A stretch of 64,000 nucleotides of DNA from Alphaproteobacteria bacterium. Its GTDB lineage: Bacteria > Pseudomonadota > Alphaproteobacteria > Caulobacterales > Caulobacteraceae. Every line of letters begins with the position of its first letter. The stretch's first letter is position 1. The translations under genes were made by a program, and so were the position numbers. The notes beneath the pieces were generated by a model, which worked only from the letters and a program-made list of their open reading frames with translations, made no database searches and was not told the origin of the DNA. The DNA lies in contig JANYET010000026.1 of the NCBI GenBank assembly GCA_025359785.1, positions 62,001 through 126,000 on the forward strand. Reading direction: 5' to 3'. Shown in pieces: positions 28,772-38,046 of the stretch.

Positions 28772-28774
28772 CCG

Positions 28775-29044
28775 ATGTCGATTACAGCCGAACGTAAGGC
28801 CGAAGTGATCAAGACCCATGCCCGCGGCGACGCGGACACGGGCAGCGCCGAAGTCCAGGTGGCGATCATGTCCGAACGGATTTCGAACCTCACCGAACAC
28901 TTCAAGACCCACAAGAAGGACAACCACTCGCGCCGCGGGCTGCTGAAGCTCGTCTCCGCGCGCCGGTCGCTCCTGGATCACCTGAAGACGTCCGACGCGG
29001 ACCGCTATCAGAAGCTGATCGAGACCCTCGGCCTGCGCCGCTGA
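28775..29044 (+). CDS. rpsO: 30S ribosomal protein S15
   Basis: 89 residues, exact family length. [22 protein letters not shown] and the core [19 protein letters not shown] are the S15 signature. It binds 16S rRNA in the platform. It follows truB by 3 nt and precedes pnp; the rpsO-pnp order is widely conserved. Confidence 0.98.
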   Translation: MSITAERKAEVIKTHARGDADTGSAEVQVAIMSERISNLTEHFKTHKKDNHSRRGLLKLVSARRSLLDHLKTSDADRYQKLIETLGLRR

Positions 29045-29051
29045 TTCCGCT

Positions 29052-29137
29052 CGGCCCCGCGAAAGCAGGGATCCGAGCTGAGTTCGACGCAGACCGATAG
29101 ACCGCTTTTCGTCCCGGCTTTCGCGGGGATGAGCGGG
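29052..29137. repeat. Inverted-repeat element, family E
   Basis: CCCCGCGAAAGC on the left is mirrored by GGCTTTCGCGGGG on the right; flanking ATCCGAGC/GATGAGCGG segments are similar. It directly follows rpsO. The remaining 310-bp rpsO-pnp gap holds this element and the hairpin at 29190-29219; no gene is visible. Confidence 0.65.
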
Positions 29138-29189
29138 GGTTCTAATTCGCCGCTCCTCCGCAACAGGCCGGGGGACCCCATGCGGCACT

Positions 29190-29219
29190 GGCGACCTCTC
29201 GCTTAGGTTCGAGATCGCC
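29190..29219 (+). promoter_or_regulatory. Stem-loop in the pnp leader
   Basis: GGCGA-CC-TCTCG / CGAGA-TCGCC makes a 10-bp stem with a 2-nt bulge and an 8-nt loop, 135 nt before pnp. In Escherichia coli the pnp leader forms a duplex that RNase III and PNPase cut for autoregulation; a similar role here is inference from position only. Confidence 0.35.
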
Positions 29220-29354
29220 GCACACGCCGAGGGCTCCACAGAAGTCCTCATCGCCTGTTCATTTGGAGAGGATTTCGCCAGCCCGATAGCAAAGGGACCG
29301 AACCTTATCCGTGCCCGCCGGGAATACGCCCGCCGGGAGAGAAAGAAGCTGAAA

Positions 29355-31493
29355 ATGTTCAATATCAAACGCAAGACTCTCGAGTGGGGCGGCAAGACGC
29401 TCACGCTCGAAACCGGCCGCATGGCCCGTCAAGCCGACGGCTCGGTCCTGGCCACCTACGGCGAGACCATGGTGCTCGCCACCGCCGTCTTCGCCAAGAG
29501 CGCGAAGCCCGGTCAGGACTTCTTCCCGCTGACCGTGAACTACCAGGAGAAGTTTTACGCCGCGGGCAAGATCCCGGGCTCCTTCCCCCGCCGCGAGGGG
29601 GCGCCCTCCCAGAAGGAAACCCTGACCAGCCGCCTGATCGACCGTCCGATCCGCCCGCTGTTCGTCAAGGGCTTCAAGAACGAAGTGCAGGTGGTCTGCA
29701 CCGTGCTGGCCCACGATCTCGAGAACGATCCGGACATCGTGGCCCTGGTGGCCGCCTCGGCCGCCCTGGTGATCTCCGGCGCGCCCTTCATGGGCCCGAT
29801 CGGCGGCGCCCGCGTCGGCTTCGTGAACGGCGAGTACGTCCTCAACCCGACGCTGGACGAAATGAAGGACAGCCGGATGGACCTGGTGGTCGCCGGCACC
29901 GATGACGCGGTCATGATGGTCGAGTCCGAAATCCAGGAAATGGACGAGGACGAAGTGCTGAAGGGGGTGATGTTCGCCCACGCCGGCATGCAGCCCGTCA
30001 TCCAGGCGATCATCGAGCTGGCCGAACACTCCGCCAAGGAGCCCTTCGACTTCCAGCCCGAAGACACCGACGCCATCAAGGCCGAGATGAAGAAGGCCAT
30101 CGGCAAGGATCTCGCCGCCGCCTTCAAGATTCCCGCCAAGCTGGAACGTCAGGACGCGGTTGGCGCGGCCAAGGCCAAGGCCGCCGAGAAGTTCGGCAAG
30201 TCGGACGCCAATCCGGCCGGCATCAGCCCGGACAAGCTGGGCGCGGTCTTCAAGGAACTGGAAGCCGACGTTGTCCGCCGCAACATCCTGGACACCGGCA
30301 TCCGCATCGACGGCCGCAAGGTCGATGAGGTCCGCCAGATCGTCGGCGAAGTCGGCGTCCTGCCCCGCGCCCACGGCTCGGCCCTGTTCACCCGCGGCGA
30401 AACCCAGGCGCTCGTTGTGGCCACCCTCGGCACCGGCGACGACGAACAGCTCATCGATGCCCTCGAGGGCAAGTACTATGAGAAGTTCATGCTGCACTAC
30501 AATTTCCCCCCCTTCTCGGTCGGGGAAACCGGCCGCATGGGCGCGCCGGGCCGTCGTGAAGTCGGCCACGGCAAGCTGGCGTGGCGGGCGATCCGCCCGA
30601 TGCTGCCGTCCGTCGAGGAGTTCCCCTATACGATCCGCCTGGTCTCCGAGATCTTCGAGTCCAATGGCTCGTCCTCGATGGCCTCGGTCTGCGGCTCCTC
30701 GCTGGCCCTGATGGATGCGGGCGTGCCCCTGAAGAAGCCGGTCTCCGGCATCGCCATGGGCCTGATCCTCGAAAAGGACGGCTTCGCGGTGCTGTCCGAC
30801 ATCCTGGGTGATGAGGATCACCTGGGCGACATGGACTTCAAGGTCGCCGGCACCGCCGACGGCATCACCTCGCTGCAGATGGACATCAAGATCGCCGGCA
30901 TCACCGAGGCGATCATGAAGCAGGCGCTGGCCCAGGCGAAGGGCGGCCGCGACCACATCCTTGGCGAAATGAACAAGGCCATGGAAGCCCCGCGCCAGGA
31001 GCTGGGCGAATACGCGCCGAAGATCGAGACCATCAAGATCCCGGTGGACAAGATCCGTGAAGTGATCGGCTCGGGCGGCAAGGTGATCCGCGAGATCACC
31101 GCCGAAACCGGCGCCAAGATCGACATCGGCGAAGACGGCACGATCAAGATCGCGGCCGCCGAGCAGTCGAAGATCGACGCGGCCAAGGAGTGGATCAAGT
31201 CGATCGCCTCCGAGCCTGAACTGAACGCCATCTACACCGGCAAGGTCGTGAAGATCGTCGACTTCGGCGCCTTCGTGAACTTCTTCGGCGCCAAGGACGG
31301 CTTGGTGCACGTCAGCCAGATCGCCAACGAGCGCGTGAACAAGGTCTCCGACGTGCTCGTCGAGGGCCAGTCCGTGAAGGTCAAGCTCCTGGGCTTCGAC
31401 GATCGCGGCAAGACCCGGCTGTCGATGAAGGTTGTCGATCAGGAAACCGGCGAAGACCTCTCGTCCAAGCAGCCGGAAGGCGCCGACGCCTAA
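29355..31493 (+). CDS. pnp: Polyribonucleotide nucleotidyltransferase (PNPase)
   Basis: 712 residues: two RNase PH domains separated by an all-alpha linker, then a KH domain ([26 protein letters not shown]) and an S1 domain ([30 protein letters not shown]). It is the phosphorolytic 3'-5' exoribonuclease of the degradosome. The first RNase PH repeat contains [12 protein letters not shown], the second [20 protein letters not shown] with the catalytic residues. A strong terminator follows. Confidence 0.98.
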   Translation: MFNIKRKTLEWGGKTLTLETGRMARQADGSVLATYGETMVLATAVFAKSAKPGQDFFPLTVNYQEKFYAAGKIPGSFPRREGAPSQKETLTSRLIDRPIRPLFVKGFKNEVQVVCTVLAHDLENDPDIVALVAASAALVISGAPFMGPIGGARVGFVNGEYVLNPTLDEMKDSRMDLVVAGTDDAVMMVESEIQEMDEDEVLKGVMFAHAGMQPVIQAIIELAEHSAKEPFDFQPEDTDAIKAEMKKAIGKDLAAAFKIPAKLERQDAVGAAKAKAAEKFGKSDANPAGISPDKLGAVFKELEADVVRRNILDTGIRIDGRKVDEVRQIVGEVGVLPRAHGSALFTRGETQALVVATLGTGDDEQLIDALEGKYYEKFMLHYNFPPFSVGETGRMGAPGRREVGHGKLAWRAIRPMLPSVEEFPYTIRLVSEIFESNGSSSMASVCGSSLALMDAGVPLKKPVSGIAMGLILEKDGFAVLSDILGDEDHLGDMDFKVAGTADGITSLQMDIKIAGITEAIMKQALAQAKGGRDHILGEMNKAMEAPRQELGEYAPKIETIKIPVDKIREVIGSGGKVIREITAETGAKIDIGEDGTIKIAAAEQSKIDAAKEWIKSIASEPELNAIYTGKVVKIVDFGAFVNFFGAKDGLVHVSQIANERVNKVSDVLVEGQSVKVKLLGFDDRGKTRLSMKVVDQETGEDLSSKQPEGADA

Positions 31494-31520
31494 GCGTCAG
31501 ATCTTTCGCTGAAACGATCG

Positions 31521-31550
31521 GGGCGGCCGCAGCGATGCGGCCGCCCTTTT
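31521..31550 (+). terminator. Rho-independent terminator after pnp
   Basis: GGGCGGCCGC and GCGGCCGCCC form a perfect 10-bp stem with an AGCGAT loop followed by TTTT. It lies 28 nt after the pnp stop and just before the convergent SDR gene. Confidence 0.9.
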
Positions 31551-31558
31551 CGTTCGGG

Positions 31559-32371
31559 TCAGGCCGCCACGGCCGCGCGGACACCATAGCGCGGAGCGGG
31601 GTGAGCGTTGGAGAGGTTGGGGGCCATCGCCAGGCGGGCGGCGTTGAAGGCCTCCCACTGCGCGGGGTCGAGCAACGAGGGGATGGTCACCAGTTCGCCC
31701 CGGTCGAGGCCCGCGAGCGCGGCGTCAACCAGCTCGTCTACATCCATGGTTCGATTGGGGTCGAGGTCTTCGACCTTGCGGCCGGAGCGTTCCCAGATCT
31801 CGGTGCGCGTGGCGCCCGGCAGCACGGCCTGCAACTTGACGCCGGCCCCGCCGATCTCCTCGTTCAACCCCTGCGTCAGGTAGAGGACAAAGGCCTTGGT
31901 CGCGCCGTAGACGACGCTGCGGTACTCGGGCAGCAGTCCCACGACGGAGCCTACGTTGACGATGGTTCCGCGACCACGCTTCACGAAGGCGGCGGCCGCG
32001 GCGCTGGCCAGTCGCGTCACGGCGATCACATTGAGATCGATCAGGGTTTCCAGGGCGTCGGGATCGCTCTCCGTGAAGGTTCCGAAGCTCGCCGCGCCGG
32101 CGTTGTTGATCAACAGCGTGATGGCGGCGTCGGCGCGCAGGCGGGCCTCAAGGCGACCGAGCGAAGCCTTGTCCGTGAGGTCGGTCTTCAGCACCTCGAC
32201 CTTGACGCCGGTCTCGGCGCGCAGGCGCCCGGCCAGGGTCTCCAGCCGGCCTTCGTCGCGGGCGGCGAGCAGCAGGTCGTAGCCGCGCCTGGCGAGGCGG
32301 TCCGCATAGGTGGCGCCGATGCCGGACGAGGCGCCGGTGATCAGGGCGACGCCCTTGGTGTCATGGCTCAT
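31559..32371 (-). CDS. Short-chain dehydrogenase/reductase
   Basis: 270 residues of classical SDR type: TGASSGIG cofactor loop near the N-terminus, NNAG, and the catalytic YGATKAF. It opens MSHDTKGVALITG from ATG 32371, with GGGAGA upstream. A longer frame to 32422 runs into the divergent promoter. The divergent HxlR gene probably regulates it. The substrate is unknown. Confidence 0.88.
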   Translation of the reverse strand: MSHDTKGVALITGASSGIGATYADRLARRGYDLLLAARDEGRLETLAGRLRAETGVKVEVLKTDLTDKASLGRLEARLRADAAITLLINNAGAASFGTFTESDPDALETLIDLNVIAVTRLASAAAAAFVKRGRGTIVNVGSVVGLLPEYRSVVYGATKAFVLYLTQGLNEEIGGAGVKLQAVLPGATRTEIWERSGRKVEDLDPNRTMDVDELVDAALAGLDRGELVTIPSLLDPAQWEAFNAARLAMAPNLSNAHPAPRYGVRAAVAA

Positions 32372-32441
32372 GTCGAAATCTCCCAGAGACCGAAAAGTGA
32401 GGGCGATCATCAGCGTCGCCACTCAGCCTAGATGGCTAGTC

Positions 32442-32458
32442 ACTTGCAAATCGCAAGT
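32442..32458. promoter_or_regulatory. Palindrome between the SDR and HxlR genes, candidate operator
   Basis: ACTTGCAAATCGCAAGT has perfect 6-bp arms around a 5-nt centre, in the 107-bp divergent gap. It lies 21 nt before the HxlR start, a place typical for self-regulation by an HxlR dimer and for control of the divergent SDR gene. Confidence 0.55.
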
Positions 32459-32478
32459 TACGGGCTCATCTGATATCC

Positions 32479-32808
32479 ATGAGAAATTCTGACCTGGCCG
32501 ACAGCCTTTGTCCGGTGGCCCGCACGGTCTCCCGCGTGGGCGATCTCTGGAGCCTGATGATCCTGCGCGACGCCTTCCTGGGCCACACCCGGTTCGACGA
32601 CTTCCGCCGACGGCTGGGCGTGGCGTCGAACATCCTGGCCGATCGCCTGGGCAAGCTGGTCGAGGCCGGCCTGCTGGAACGACGGCGCTATACCCAGCGG
32701 CCGCCGCGCGACGAATACGTGCTCACCGAGATGGGTCGGGACTTCGAGCCGGTGGTGGAGGCGATGAAGGCGTTTGGCGACCAGCGCCTTCCCCGCGCCG
32801 CTGCCTAG
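32479..32808 (+). CDS. HxlR-family transcriptional regulator
   Basis: 109-residue winged-helix protein: CPVARTVSRVGDLWSLMILRDAFLGHTRFDDF and the RRYTQRPPRDEYVLTEMG wing are diagnostic of HxlR. The N-terminal Cys at 11, just before the first helix, is the position that senses quinones or oxidants in YodB/HypR-type members. It is divergent from the SDR gene, with a palindrome between them, so an oxidant- or electrophile-responsive pair is a fair guess. Confidence 0.9.
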   Translation: MRNSDLADSLCPVARTVSRVGDLWSLMILRDAFLGHTRFDDFRRRLGVASNILADRLGKLVEAGLLERRRYTQRPPRDEYVLTEMGRDFEPVVEAMKAFGDQRLPRAAA

Positions 32809-32814
32809 CGCCGT

Positions 32815-33177
32815 CTAGCGCGCCTTGCGGGCCGCGTAGCGGGCGTCGCGCTTCTGCTGGGCCTCGGCTTTGGTGAGCTGCTTGCGCTCCTTGCGCAGCC
32901 CCCGCTTCTCGGCCAGCGCGGCCTCCTCGGCGGCCACGACGCCGGCCTGAACCGCGGCGTGGGCCTCGGCGGTCGCCTGGACGGCCGCGGCCTTGTCCAC
33001 GGCGCGCGCCTCGCGCACGGCTTTCAGCTCGGCTTCGCGCATGGCCGCGCGGTCTTCGAACAGCGGATCGGTGACGGTGGGCTTGGGCTTCAGCTTGGCC
33101 AGCAGCGCGGCCTTGGCATCGGCGGCGGCGGCCAGGCGATCGGTCAGGCCGGAGCCCTTGAGGTCTCTCACGGACAT
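32815..33177 (-). CDS. DUF6481 family protein
   Basis: 120 residues, highly charged and alanine-rich, mostly helical: LTDRLAAAADAKAALLAKLKPK near the start and a basic tail ending RKERKQLTKAEAQQKRDARYAARKAR. This pattern matches small DUF6481 proteins of alphaproteobacteria. The ATG at 33177 (MSVRDLKGSGL) is preferred over 33216. Its stop lies 7 nt from that of the HxlR gene (convergent). Function unknown; the basic tail suggests nucleic-acid contact. Confidence 0.65.
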   Translation of the reverse strand: MSVRDLKGSGLTDRLAAAADAKAALLAKLKPKPTVTDPLFEDRAAMREAELKAVREARAVDKAAAVQATAEAHAAVQAGVVAAEEAALAEKRGLRKERKQLTKAEAQQKRDARYAARKAR

Positions 33178-33320
33178 GGACGGCTTTTCAGGGGAACGGC
33201 CGCGATTGCGCGACAACCCTCCTTACAGCATTTCCAGCCGCAGCGCCCGGTCCGCGGTACTTGCCACCGGCAACGTGACCGTAAAGGTTGTCGGGCGCGA
33301 TTTGCGATAGGGGCGTGAGC

Positions 33321-34931
33321 ATGCGGCGGACGGCTGGACTGACGAGCTTCGTGGCGGCTGTGGCCATGGCGTGGGGTGCGCTCGCCGCGCCGGCGGGGCA
33401 TCCGATCCTGCAGGTGGGCCTGGCGCCTGGGCTGAGCGCGCCCACCGGCGGACGGCTGCTGGTCTTCGCCCAGCCCATCGCCGCGGCGCAGGCCAAGGCC
33501 AAGAATGGTGAACTGCCGCCAGTGGACCTCGATCCCTTCGACGGGGTCGGCTCCGCCGTGGCGGCGACGGAGGTGGCGCGCGTCGCGCCGGGCGAGGTGC
33601 TGGACATCGATCTGGACGGCGTCACCTTCCCACAGGCCTTCTCGCATCTGCCACCCGGCGAATACGCCATGCAGGCGGTGCTCGATGTGAACCACGACTA
33701 CAACTACGCCGGCCGCGGCGCGGGCGACCTGGTGAGCCCGGTCACGCGGATGCGGCTGCCGCTGGATAGCGCCGCCGCCCTGACCCTTTCGAAGGCGCTG
33801 CCGGCGCGCGATCCGTGGACCAGGCTGCCGGGCGTGAAGGCCGGCGACGCCGAGGGCATGGCGGCCTTGCGGGCCCACGTCGCGCCGATCGCCTTCACCA
33901 GCCCGGCGCTCAGCGCCTTCTGGGGCCGCCCCATCGCGATGCTCGGCTGGGTGCTGACGCCGCCCGGCTACGAGCCTGGCGCGAAGGCGACCTATCCGAC
34001 GGTTTATGTCACCTCCGGGTTTGGAGGCAATTTTGCCGGCCTGCTGCGCCCGGCGTCCACGACCTACGCCGCCATGGCGGCGCATCAGGCGCCACCGATG
34101 ATCTGGGTGTTCCTCGACCATTCCAGCCCTGTCGGGACCCACGAGTTCGCCGACGGTGTGAACAACGGCCCCTGGGGCCGCGCCCTGACCCAAGAGCTCA
34201 TTCCTGACCTGGAACGCCACTACCGTATGGACGCCCGAGTCTCGAGCCGGTTTGTCACGGGTCATTCGTCCGGAGGCTGGGCGACGCTTTGGCTGCAGAC
34301 GCGCTATCCCAAGGTGTTCGGCGGCGCATGGGCGACCGCACCGGACCCCAGCGATTTCCACGATTTCACCGGCGTCGATATCTATGCGCCTCACGCCAAC
34401 GTCTATCGCAAGCCAGATGGTTCGGCTTGGCCCCTGGTTCGCGATCACGGCCAGGTGGTGGCCTCGCTCGAGCAGTTCGTCCGGATGGAGGAGGCGTTGG
34501 GTGACTATGGCGGCCAGTTCCGAGCCTTCGACTGGGTGTTCTCGCCCAAGGGGCCGGACGGCCGGCCGCTGCCGATGTTCAACCGCGCCACCGGGGACGT
34601 CGATCCCGCCGTCGTCGCCTATTGGCGCGATCACTACGACATCGCCCACCGGCTGGCCGCCTCATGGCCGGCGCTGAAACCCGACCTCGATGGCAAGATT
34701 CGCGTGGCGGTCGGCACGGCCGACACCTTCTACCTGGATGGCGCGGCCCACCGGCTGCAGGGCGTGCTGGACGGGCTCGGCGCGAAGAGCCGGTTCCAGT
34801 TCATCCCCGACCGGACACACCTCGATCTCTACAAGATCGGCGATGACGACCGGGCTCTGTTGAACGTCTTCGCCTGGGAGATGTACGCGGTCGCCCGGCC
34901 AGGCTCGCGCCCGCCGGCCGCCGGAAACTAA
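33321..34931 (+). CDS. Secreted alpha/beta-hydrolase-fold esterase
   Basis: 536 residues from ATG 33321 with a signal peptide (TAGLTSFVAAVAMAWGALAAPA). A beta-rich N-terminal domain (about 25-190) precedes an esterase-D-type (PF00756-like) hydrolase domain with nucleophile elbow GHSSGG and a late His in PDRTHLDLY. The location is likely periplasmic or secreted. Substrate unknown; proteins of this layout hydrolyse sugar or feruloyl esters, among others. It converges with dnaA; 9 nt separate the stops. Confidence 0.85.
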   Translation: MRRTAGLTSFVAAVAMAWGALAAPAGHPILQVGLAPGLSAPTGGRLLVFAQPIAAAQAKAKNGELPPVDLDPFDGVGSAVAATEVARVAPGEVLDIDLDGVTFPQAFSHLPPGEYAMQAVLDVNHDYNYAGRGAGDLVSPVTRMRLPLDSAAALTLSKALPARDPWTRLPGVKAGDAEGMAALRAHVAPIAFTSPALSAFWGRPIAMLGWVLTPPGYEPGAKATYPTVYVTSGFGGNFAGLLRPASTTYAAMAAHQAPPMIWVFLDHSSPVGTHEFADGVNNGPWGRALTQELIPDLERHYRMDARVSSRFVTGHSSGGWATLWLQTRYPKVFGGAWATAPDPSDFHDFTGVDIYAPHANVYRKPDGSAWPLVRDHGQVVASLEQFVRMEEALGDYGGQFRAFDWVFSPKGPDGRPLPMFNRATGDVDPAVVAYWRDHYDIAHRLAASWPALKPDLDGKIRVAVGTADTFYLDGAAHRLQGVLDGLGAKSRFQFIPDRTHLDLYKIGDDDRALLNVFAWEMYAVARPGSRPPAAGN

Positions 34932-34940
34932 GGCCTGGCC

Positions 34941-36389
34941 TTAGCCCCGCAGCTTGCGCAGCAGGACGTCGACATCGCGGGCGATGACTGGATCCTCGGC
35001 TTTCAGGGCCTCGATCCGGCGCACCCCATGCAGGACGGTGGTGTGGTCGCGGCCCCCGAAGCGGCGGCCGATGTCCGGCAGCGACCGCGTGGTGATCTGC
35101 TTGGCCAGCCACATGGCAACCTGCCGCGGCCGGGCCACCGCGCGGGCGCGCCGCTCGGAGATCAGGTCCGCCTGCTTCAGGCCGTAGTGCTCGGAGACCG
35201 CCTTCTGAATCTGGTCCACCGTCACCTTGCGTTCGTTGACCGACAGGTGGGGCCGCAGGATGGTCTGGGCCTCGTCCAGCCCCAGGCGCGCGAGATCGCC
35301 GCCGACCCGGGCGACCAGCGTGTTCAGCGCGCCTTCCAGCTCGCGGACGCTGTCGGTGAAGCGGTCGGCCAGGAACTGCATGACCTCGGGCTTGGCCGAG
35401 GGCAGGAACTTGCCCTGCTGCGCGAGGGTCTGCAGCTTGCGCTCCAGGATACCCAGGCGAAGGTTGCGGTCCGCCGGCTCGATACCGCAGACCAGGCCCG
35501 CCTGCAGGTGTGAGCGCAGGCGCGGCTCCATCTCCGACAGCTCGGTCGGCGAGCGGTCGGCGGTCAGCACCACCCGGCGGCCGTCTTCCACCAGGGCGAT
35601 CAGTGTGTGGAACAGTTCTTCCTGGGTCGAAGTCTTGCCGGCGACGAAATGCACGTCGTCGATCAGCAGCAGGTCGGCGTTGCGCAGTTCGTCCTTGAAG
35701 GCCGCGGTCTGCTTGTCCTGCAAGGCCCTGACGAAGGTGGAGGTGAACTTCTCGGCGGTCAGGTAGACGACGCGCTTGCTGGGCTCATTGCGCATGGCCT
35801 CCCAGGCGAGCGCGTTCAAAAGGTGGGTTTTCCCAAACCCGTAGGGGCCGTGGAACATCACCGGGTTGAAGTGGCCGTCCGACCAGGTCGCCACGCGGCG
35901 AGCCACGGCGAAGGCGAACTCGTTGGAGGGCCCCGCGACAAAGGTGTCGAAGGAAAACCGGTCCTGCAGACCCAGCAGGCGCGCCTGACGCGCAGCCGCC
36001 GGCGCGGCCTGCGCCTCGACCTCGAAAACCTCCGGCGCGGTGGCCGGCGCGACGTCCAGGGCGACCGGCGTCAGCGCCGCCGACGCGGCCACCAGGCCCT
36101 CGGAATCGAATTCCATCCGGGACTTGAGGTCCAGGCGACGGCCCAGCGGGTCGTTCTGCGCCCACAGCTCACCGATGCGGCGCCAGGCGTGCCGGGCGAT
36201 CCAGTCGCGCGCCACCCCCGTGGCCGCCACCAGGCACACGTCGTCTCCGGTTTCACGCAGCGCCGCCTGGCCCAGCCAGGAGCCAAACGTCGCCTCGCCC
36301 AGCTCGCGCTTCAAGACCTGACAGGTCTTCGTCCACACGATACCGGCCGGTGCGCTCGCCATAGCTCCCGCCAACCCCCCACTCATCAT
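34941..36389 (-). CDS. dnaA: Chromosomal replication initiator DnaA
   Basis: 482 residues from ATG 36389. Domain I begins IVWTKTCQVLKRELGEATFGSWL; domain III has Walker A GPYGFGKTHLL and Walker B LLLIDDVHF; the RELEGALN sensor and domain IV GRRFGGRDHTTVLHGVRRI (DnaA-box reading) are intact. An in-frame ATG at 36485 would add 32 residues; it lies inside a perfect palindrome (36478-36491) and has no family support. The rpsT-dnaA order is as in Caulobacter. No DnaA-box cluster or origin is evident beside it. Confidence 0.96.
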   Translation of the reverse strand: MMSGGLAGAMASAPAGIVWTKTCQVLKRELGEATFGSWLGQAALRETGDDVCLVAATGVARDWIARHAWRRIGELWAQNDPLGRRLDLKSRMEFDSEGLVAASAALTPVALDVAPATAPEVFEVEAQAAPAAARQARLLGLQDRFSFDTFVAGPSNEFAFAVARRVATWSDGHFNPVMFHGPYGFGKTHLLNALAWEAMRNEPSKRVVYLTAEKFTSTFVRALQDKQTAAFKDELRNADLLLIDDVHFVAGKTSTQEELFHTLIALVEDGRRVVLTADRSPTELSEMEPRLRSHLQAGLVCGIEPADRNLRLGILERKLQTLAQQGKFLPSAKPEVMQFLADRFTDSVRELEGALNTLVARVGGDLARLGLDEAQTILRPHLSVNERKVTVDQIQKAVSEHYGLKQADLISERRARAVARPRQVAMWLAKQITTRSLPDIGRRFGGRDHTTVLHGVRRIEALKAEDPVIARDVDVLLRKLRG

Positions 36390-36578
36390 TCCAGCAATCC
36401 CGTCCTGCCCACGTCGCGGTCCCAGCCCCACGCAAGGGACCACGCTTTTTCTCAACACAAACAGGCTCTTATCCGGCGAGCGCATGCGCTCCGCCGGCGC
36501 CCCGTTTTCGATCCGGGATCAGATGAAGACGCCTGTAGGAAGCCAGACACTAATGGGGGGGCATGGCCGGTCAACGGT

Positions 36579-36704
36579 GATTCTTAGACGCTCAAGACGA
36601 TATTTTCGTTGACTCCGGATTACCCCTTTTGGGGCTTGGGAAAACGCCCGCCGGCGGTCCGTGCGCTGAGCAGATTCGACACCGGCGACGCACCGCGGAG
36701 ACTC
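36579..36704. promoter_or_regulatory. Cluster of four GANTC (CcrM) sites upstream of dnaA
   Basis: GATTC 36579, GACTC 36611, GATTC 36673 and GACTC 36700 fall within 126 bp of the dnaA-rpsT gap. GANTC is the target of CcrM methylase in Caulobacterales, and in Caulobacter crescentus dnaA transcription depends on the methylation state of such sites. The 325-420 bp gap otherwise holds the terminator at 36717-36744. Confidence 0.6.
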
Positions 36705-36716
36705 GCGCCAGACGCG

Positions 36717-36744
36717 AAAACGGCGCCCGTGAAGGCGCCGTTTT
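36717..36744 (-). terminator. Bidirectional terminator downstream of rpsT
   Basis: AAAACGGCGCC and GGCGCCGTTTT are perfect 11-bp arms around a 6-nt loop, with T-runs in both directions. Read on the minus strand it lies 67 nt after the rpsT stop and separates rpsT from the dnaA promoter region. Confidence 0.85.
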
Positions 36745-36810
36745 GGGTCTTTCAATTCCGATGGGAAAAGCGGGGTATCGTTGCCGGGTCCCCGACCTTG
36801 GCGGCGCCGA

Positions 36811-37080
36811 TCAGGCGGCCGACATCTTCCGCAGTTGCGCGTGCAGGCGCGAGACCTTGCGGGCGCCGGTGTTCTTGTGAACCACGCCCTTGGTGACGGC
36901 GCGCATCAGCTCCGACTGAGCCTTCACAAAGGCGTCCTTGGCGACCGCGGCGTCACCGCCGCTAAGCGCCTCGTCGAACTTGCGCAGGAAGGTGCGCACG
37001 CGCGAACGGCGAGCCGTGTTGATCTCGGTGCGGCGGGCGATCTTGCGGACCGCCTTCTTGGAGCCGGGCGTATTGGCCAT
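36811..37080 (-). CDS. rpsT: 30S ribosomal protein S20
   Basis: 89 residues, normal length. [35 protein letters not shown] and the C-terminal [23 protein letters not shown] are the S20 signature. It binds 16S rRNA at the base of the 30S body. It is transcribed toward dnaA but a strong terminator lies between. Confidence 0.97.
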   Translation of the reverse strand: MANTPGSKKAVRKIARRTEINTARRSRVRTFLRKFDEALSGGDAAVAKDAFVKAQSELMRAVTKGVVHKNTGARKVSRLHAQLRKMSAA

Positions 37081-37180
37081 TCTTTAGAGCTCTTCAAAGA
37101 TGCGCACCCGGCGTGCCGGGCGGTGAAAATTGGAGGCGCGGATATACGGGAGGCAAGGCCCGGGGTCAATGCACGCCGGC

Positions 37181-37206
37181 CGCTAAAATCCGCCGCTAAA
37201 ATCCGC
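37181..37206. repeat. 13-bp tandem duplication
   Basis: CGCTAAAATCCGC occurs twice head-to-tail, followed by a further CGC; it lies in the gap between rpsT and the enoyl-CoA hydratase gene, just after the latter's operon on the minus strand begins upstream. Probably a replication slippage product. Confidence 0.6.
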
Positions 37207-37236
37207 CGCGAAACCCACCCGCTGTTTCCCTCGGCC

Positions 37237-38013
37237 CTACTTGCCCGTGAACTTCGCCGGCCGCTTCTCGACGAAGGCCGCCATGCCTTCCTTCTGATCG
37301 TCGAAGGCGAACAGCGAATGGAACAGGCGCCGTTCCATCTTCACGCCCTGGCTCAGCGGGGTCTCATAGGCGGCGTTCACCAGTTCCTTGGCGATCATCA
37401 CCGAATTGGGCGAGAGCGCCGCGATCTTCTGCGCGACTTCCATGGCCGTCGAAATAAGCTCGGCCAGCGGCACGACACGGCTGACCAGGCCACACTGGTT
37501 GGCCTCCTCGGCGGTCATCATCCGGGCGGTCAGGACCATGTCCATGGCCTTGGACTTGCCGACGAAACGGGTCAGGCGCTGGGTGCCGCCGGCGCCGGGG
37601 ATGACGCCGAGGTTGATCTCCGGCTGGCCGAACCGGGCGTTGTCGGCGGCGATGATGAAGTCACACATCATCGCCAGTTCGCAGCCGCCGCCGAGCGCAT
37701 AGCCGGCCACCGCGGCGATCACCGGCTTGCGGCAGCGGGTGACGCGTTCCCAGTTCTTGGTGATGAAGTCCTCGGCGAACACCTCGGCATAGCTCTTGGA
37801 GGCCATTTCCTTGATGTCGGCGCCCGCGGCGAAGGCCCGGTCCGAGCCGGTGATCACCATGCAGCGGACGGCGGGATCGGCCTCGGCCGCGTCGAGCGTC
37901 GCGGTCAGTTCGTCCATCAGCTGACCGTTCAGCGCGTTCAGCGCCTCGGGACGGTTCAGCCGGATCAGGGTGACGGCCTCGTGGCGCTCCACGATCAGGG
38001 TTTGCAGGGTCAT
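37237..38013 (-). CDS. Enoyl-CoA hydratase
   Basis: 258-residue crotonase-fold enzyme, standard length. The oxyanion-hole loop AFAAGADIKEM and the GYALGGGCELAMMCD block with the catalytic glutamates (GGGCELAM and QPEINLGVIPGAGGTQRL) are intact. The family hydrates trans-2-enoyl-CoA in beta-oxidation. It lies 33 nt downstream of the TraB-type gene on the same strand and probably shares its transcript with mutM. The product resembles short-chain (FadB1/PaaF-like) hydratases. Confidence 0.93.
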   Translation of the reverse strand: MTLQTLIVERHEAVTLIRLNRPEALNALNGQLMDELTATLDAAEADPAVRCMVITGSDRAFAAGADIKEMASKSYAEVFAEDFITKNWERVTRCRKPVIAAVAGYALGGGCELAMMCDFIIAADNARFGQPEINLGVIPGAGGTQRLTRFVGKSKAMDMVLTARMMTAEEANQCGLVSRVVPLAELISTAMEVAQKIAALSPNSVMIAKELVNAAYETPLSQGVKMERRLFHSLFAFDDQKEGMAAFVEKRPAKFTGK

Positions 38014-38046
38014 CGGCTCCGGCTCCTTCGAGGTCCAGCCGCCGCC

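Noticed and set aside
36478..36491. Perfect palindrome over the upstream in-frame ATG of dnaA (36485), as evidence for a longer DnaA
   Set aside because: The added 32 residues lack family similarity and the region is more likely a leader; the palindrome may still matter for the mRNA structure.
36390..36810. Replication origin next to dnaA
   Set aside because: I see no cluster of TTATCCACA-type boxes; in Caulobacter the origin lies away from dnaA. A strand-skew plot of the whole genome would settle it.
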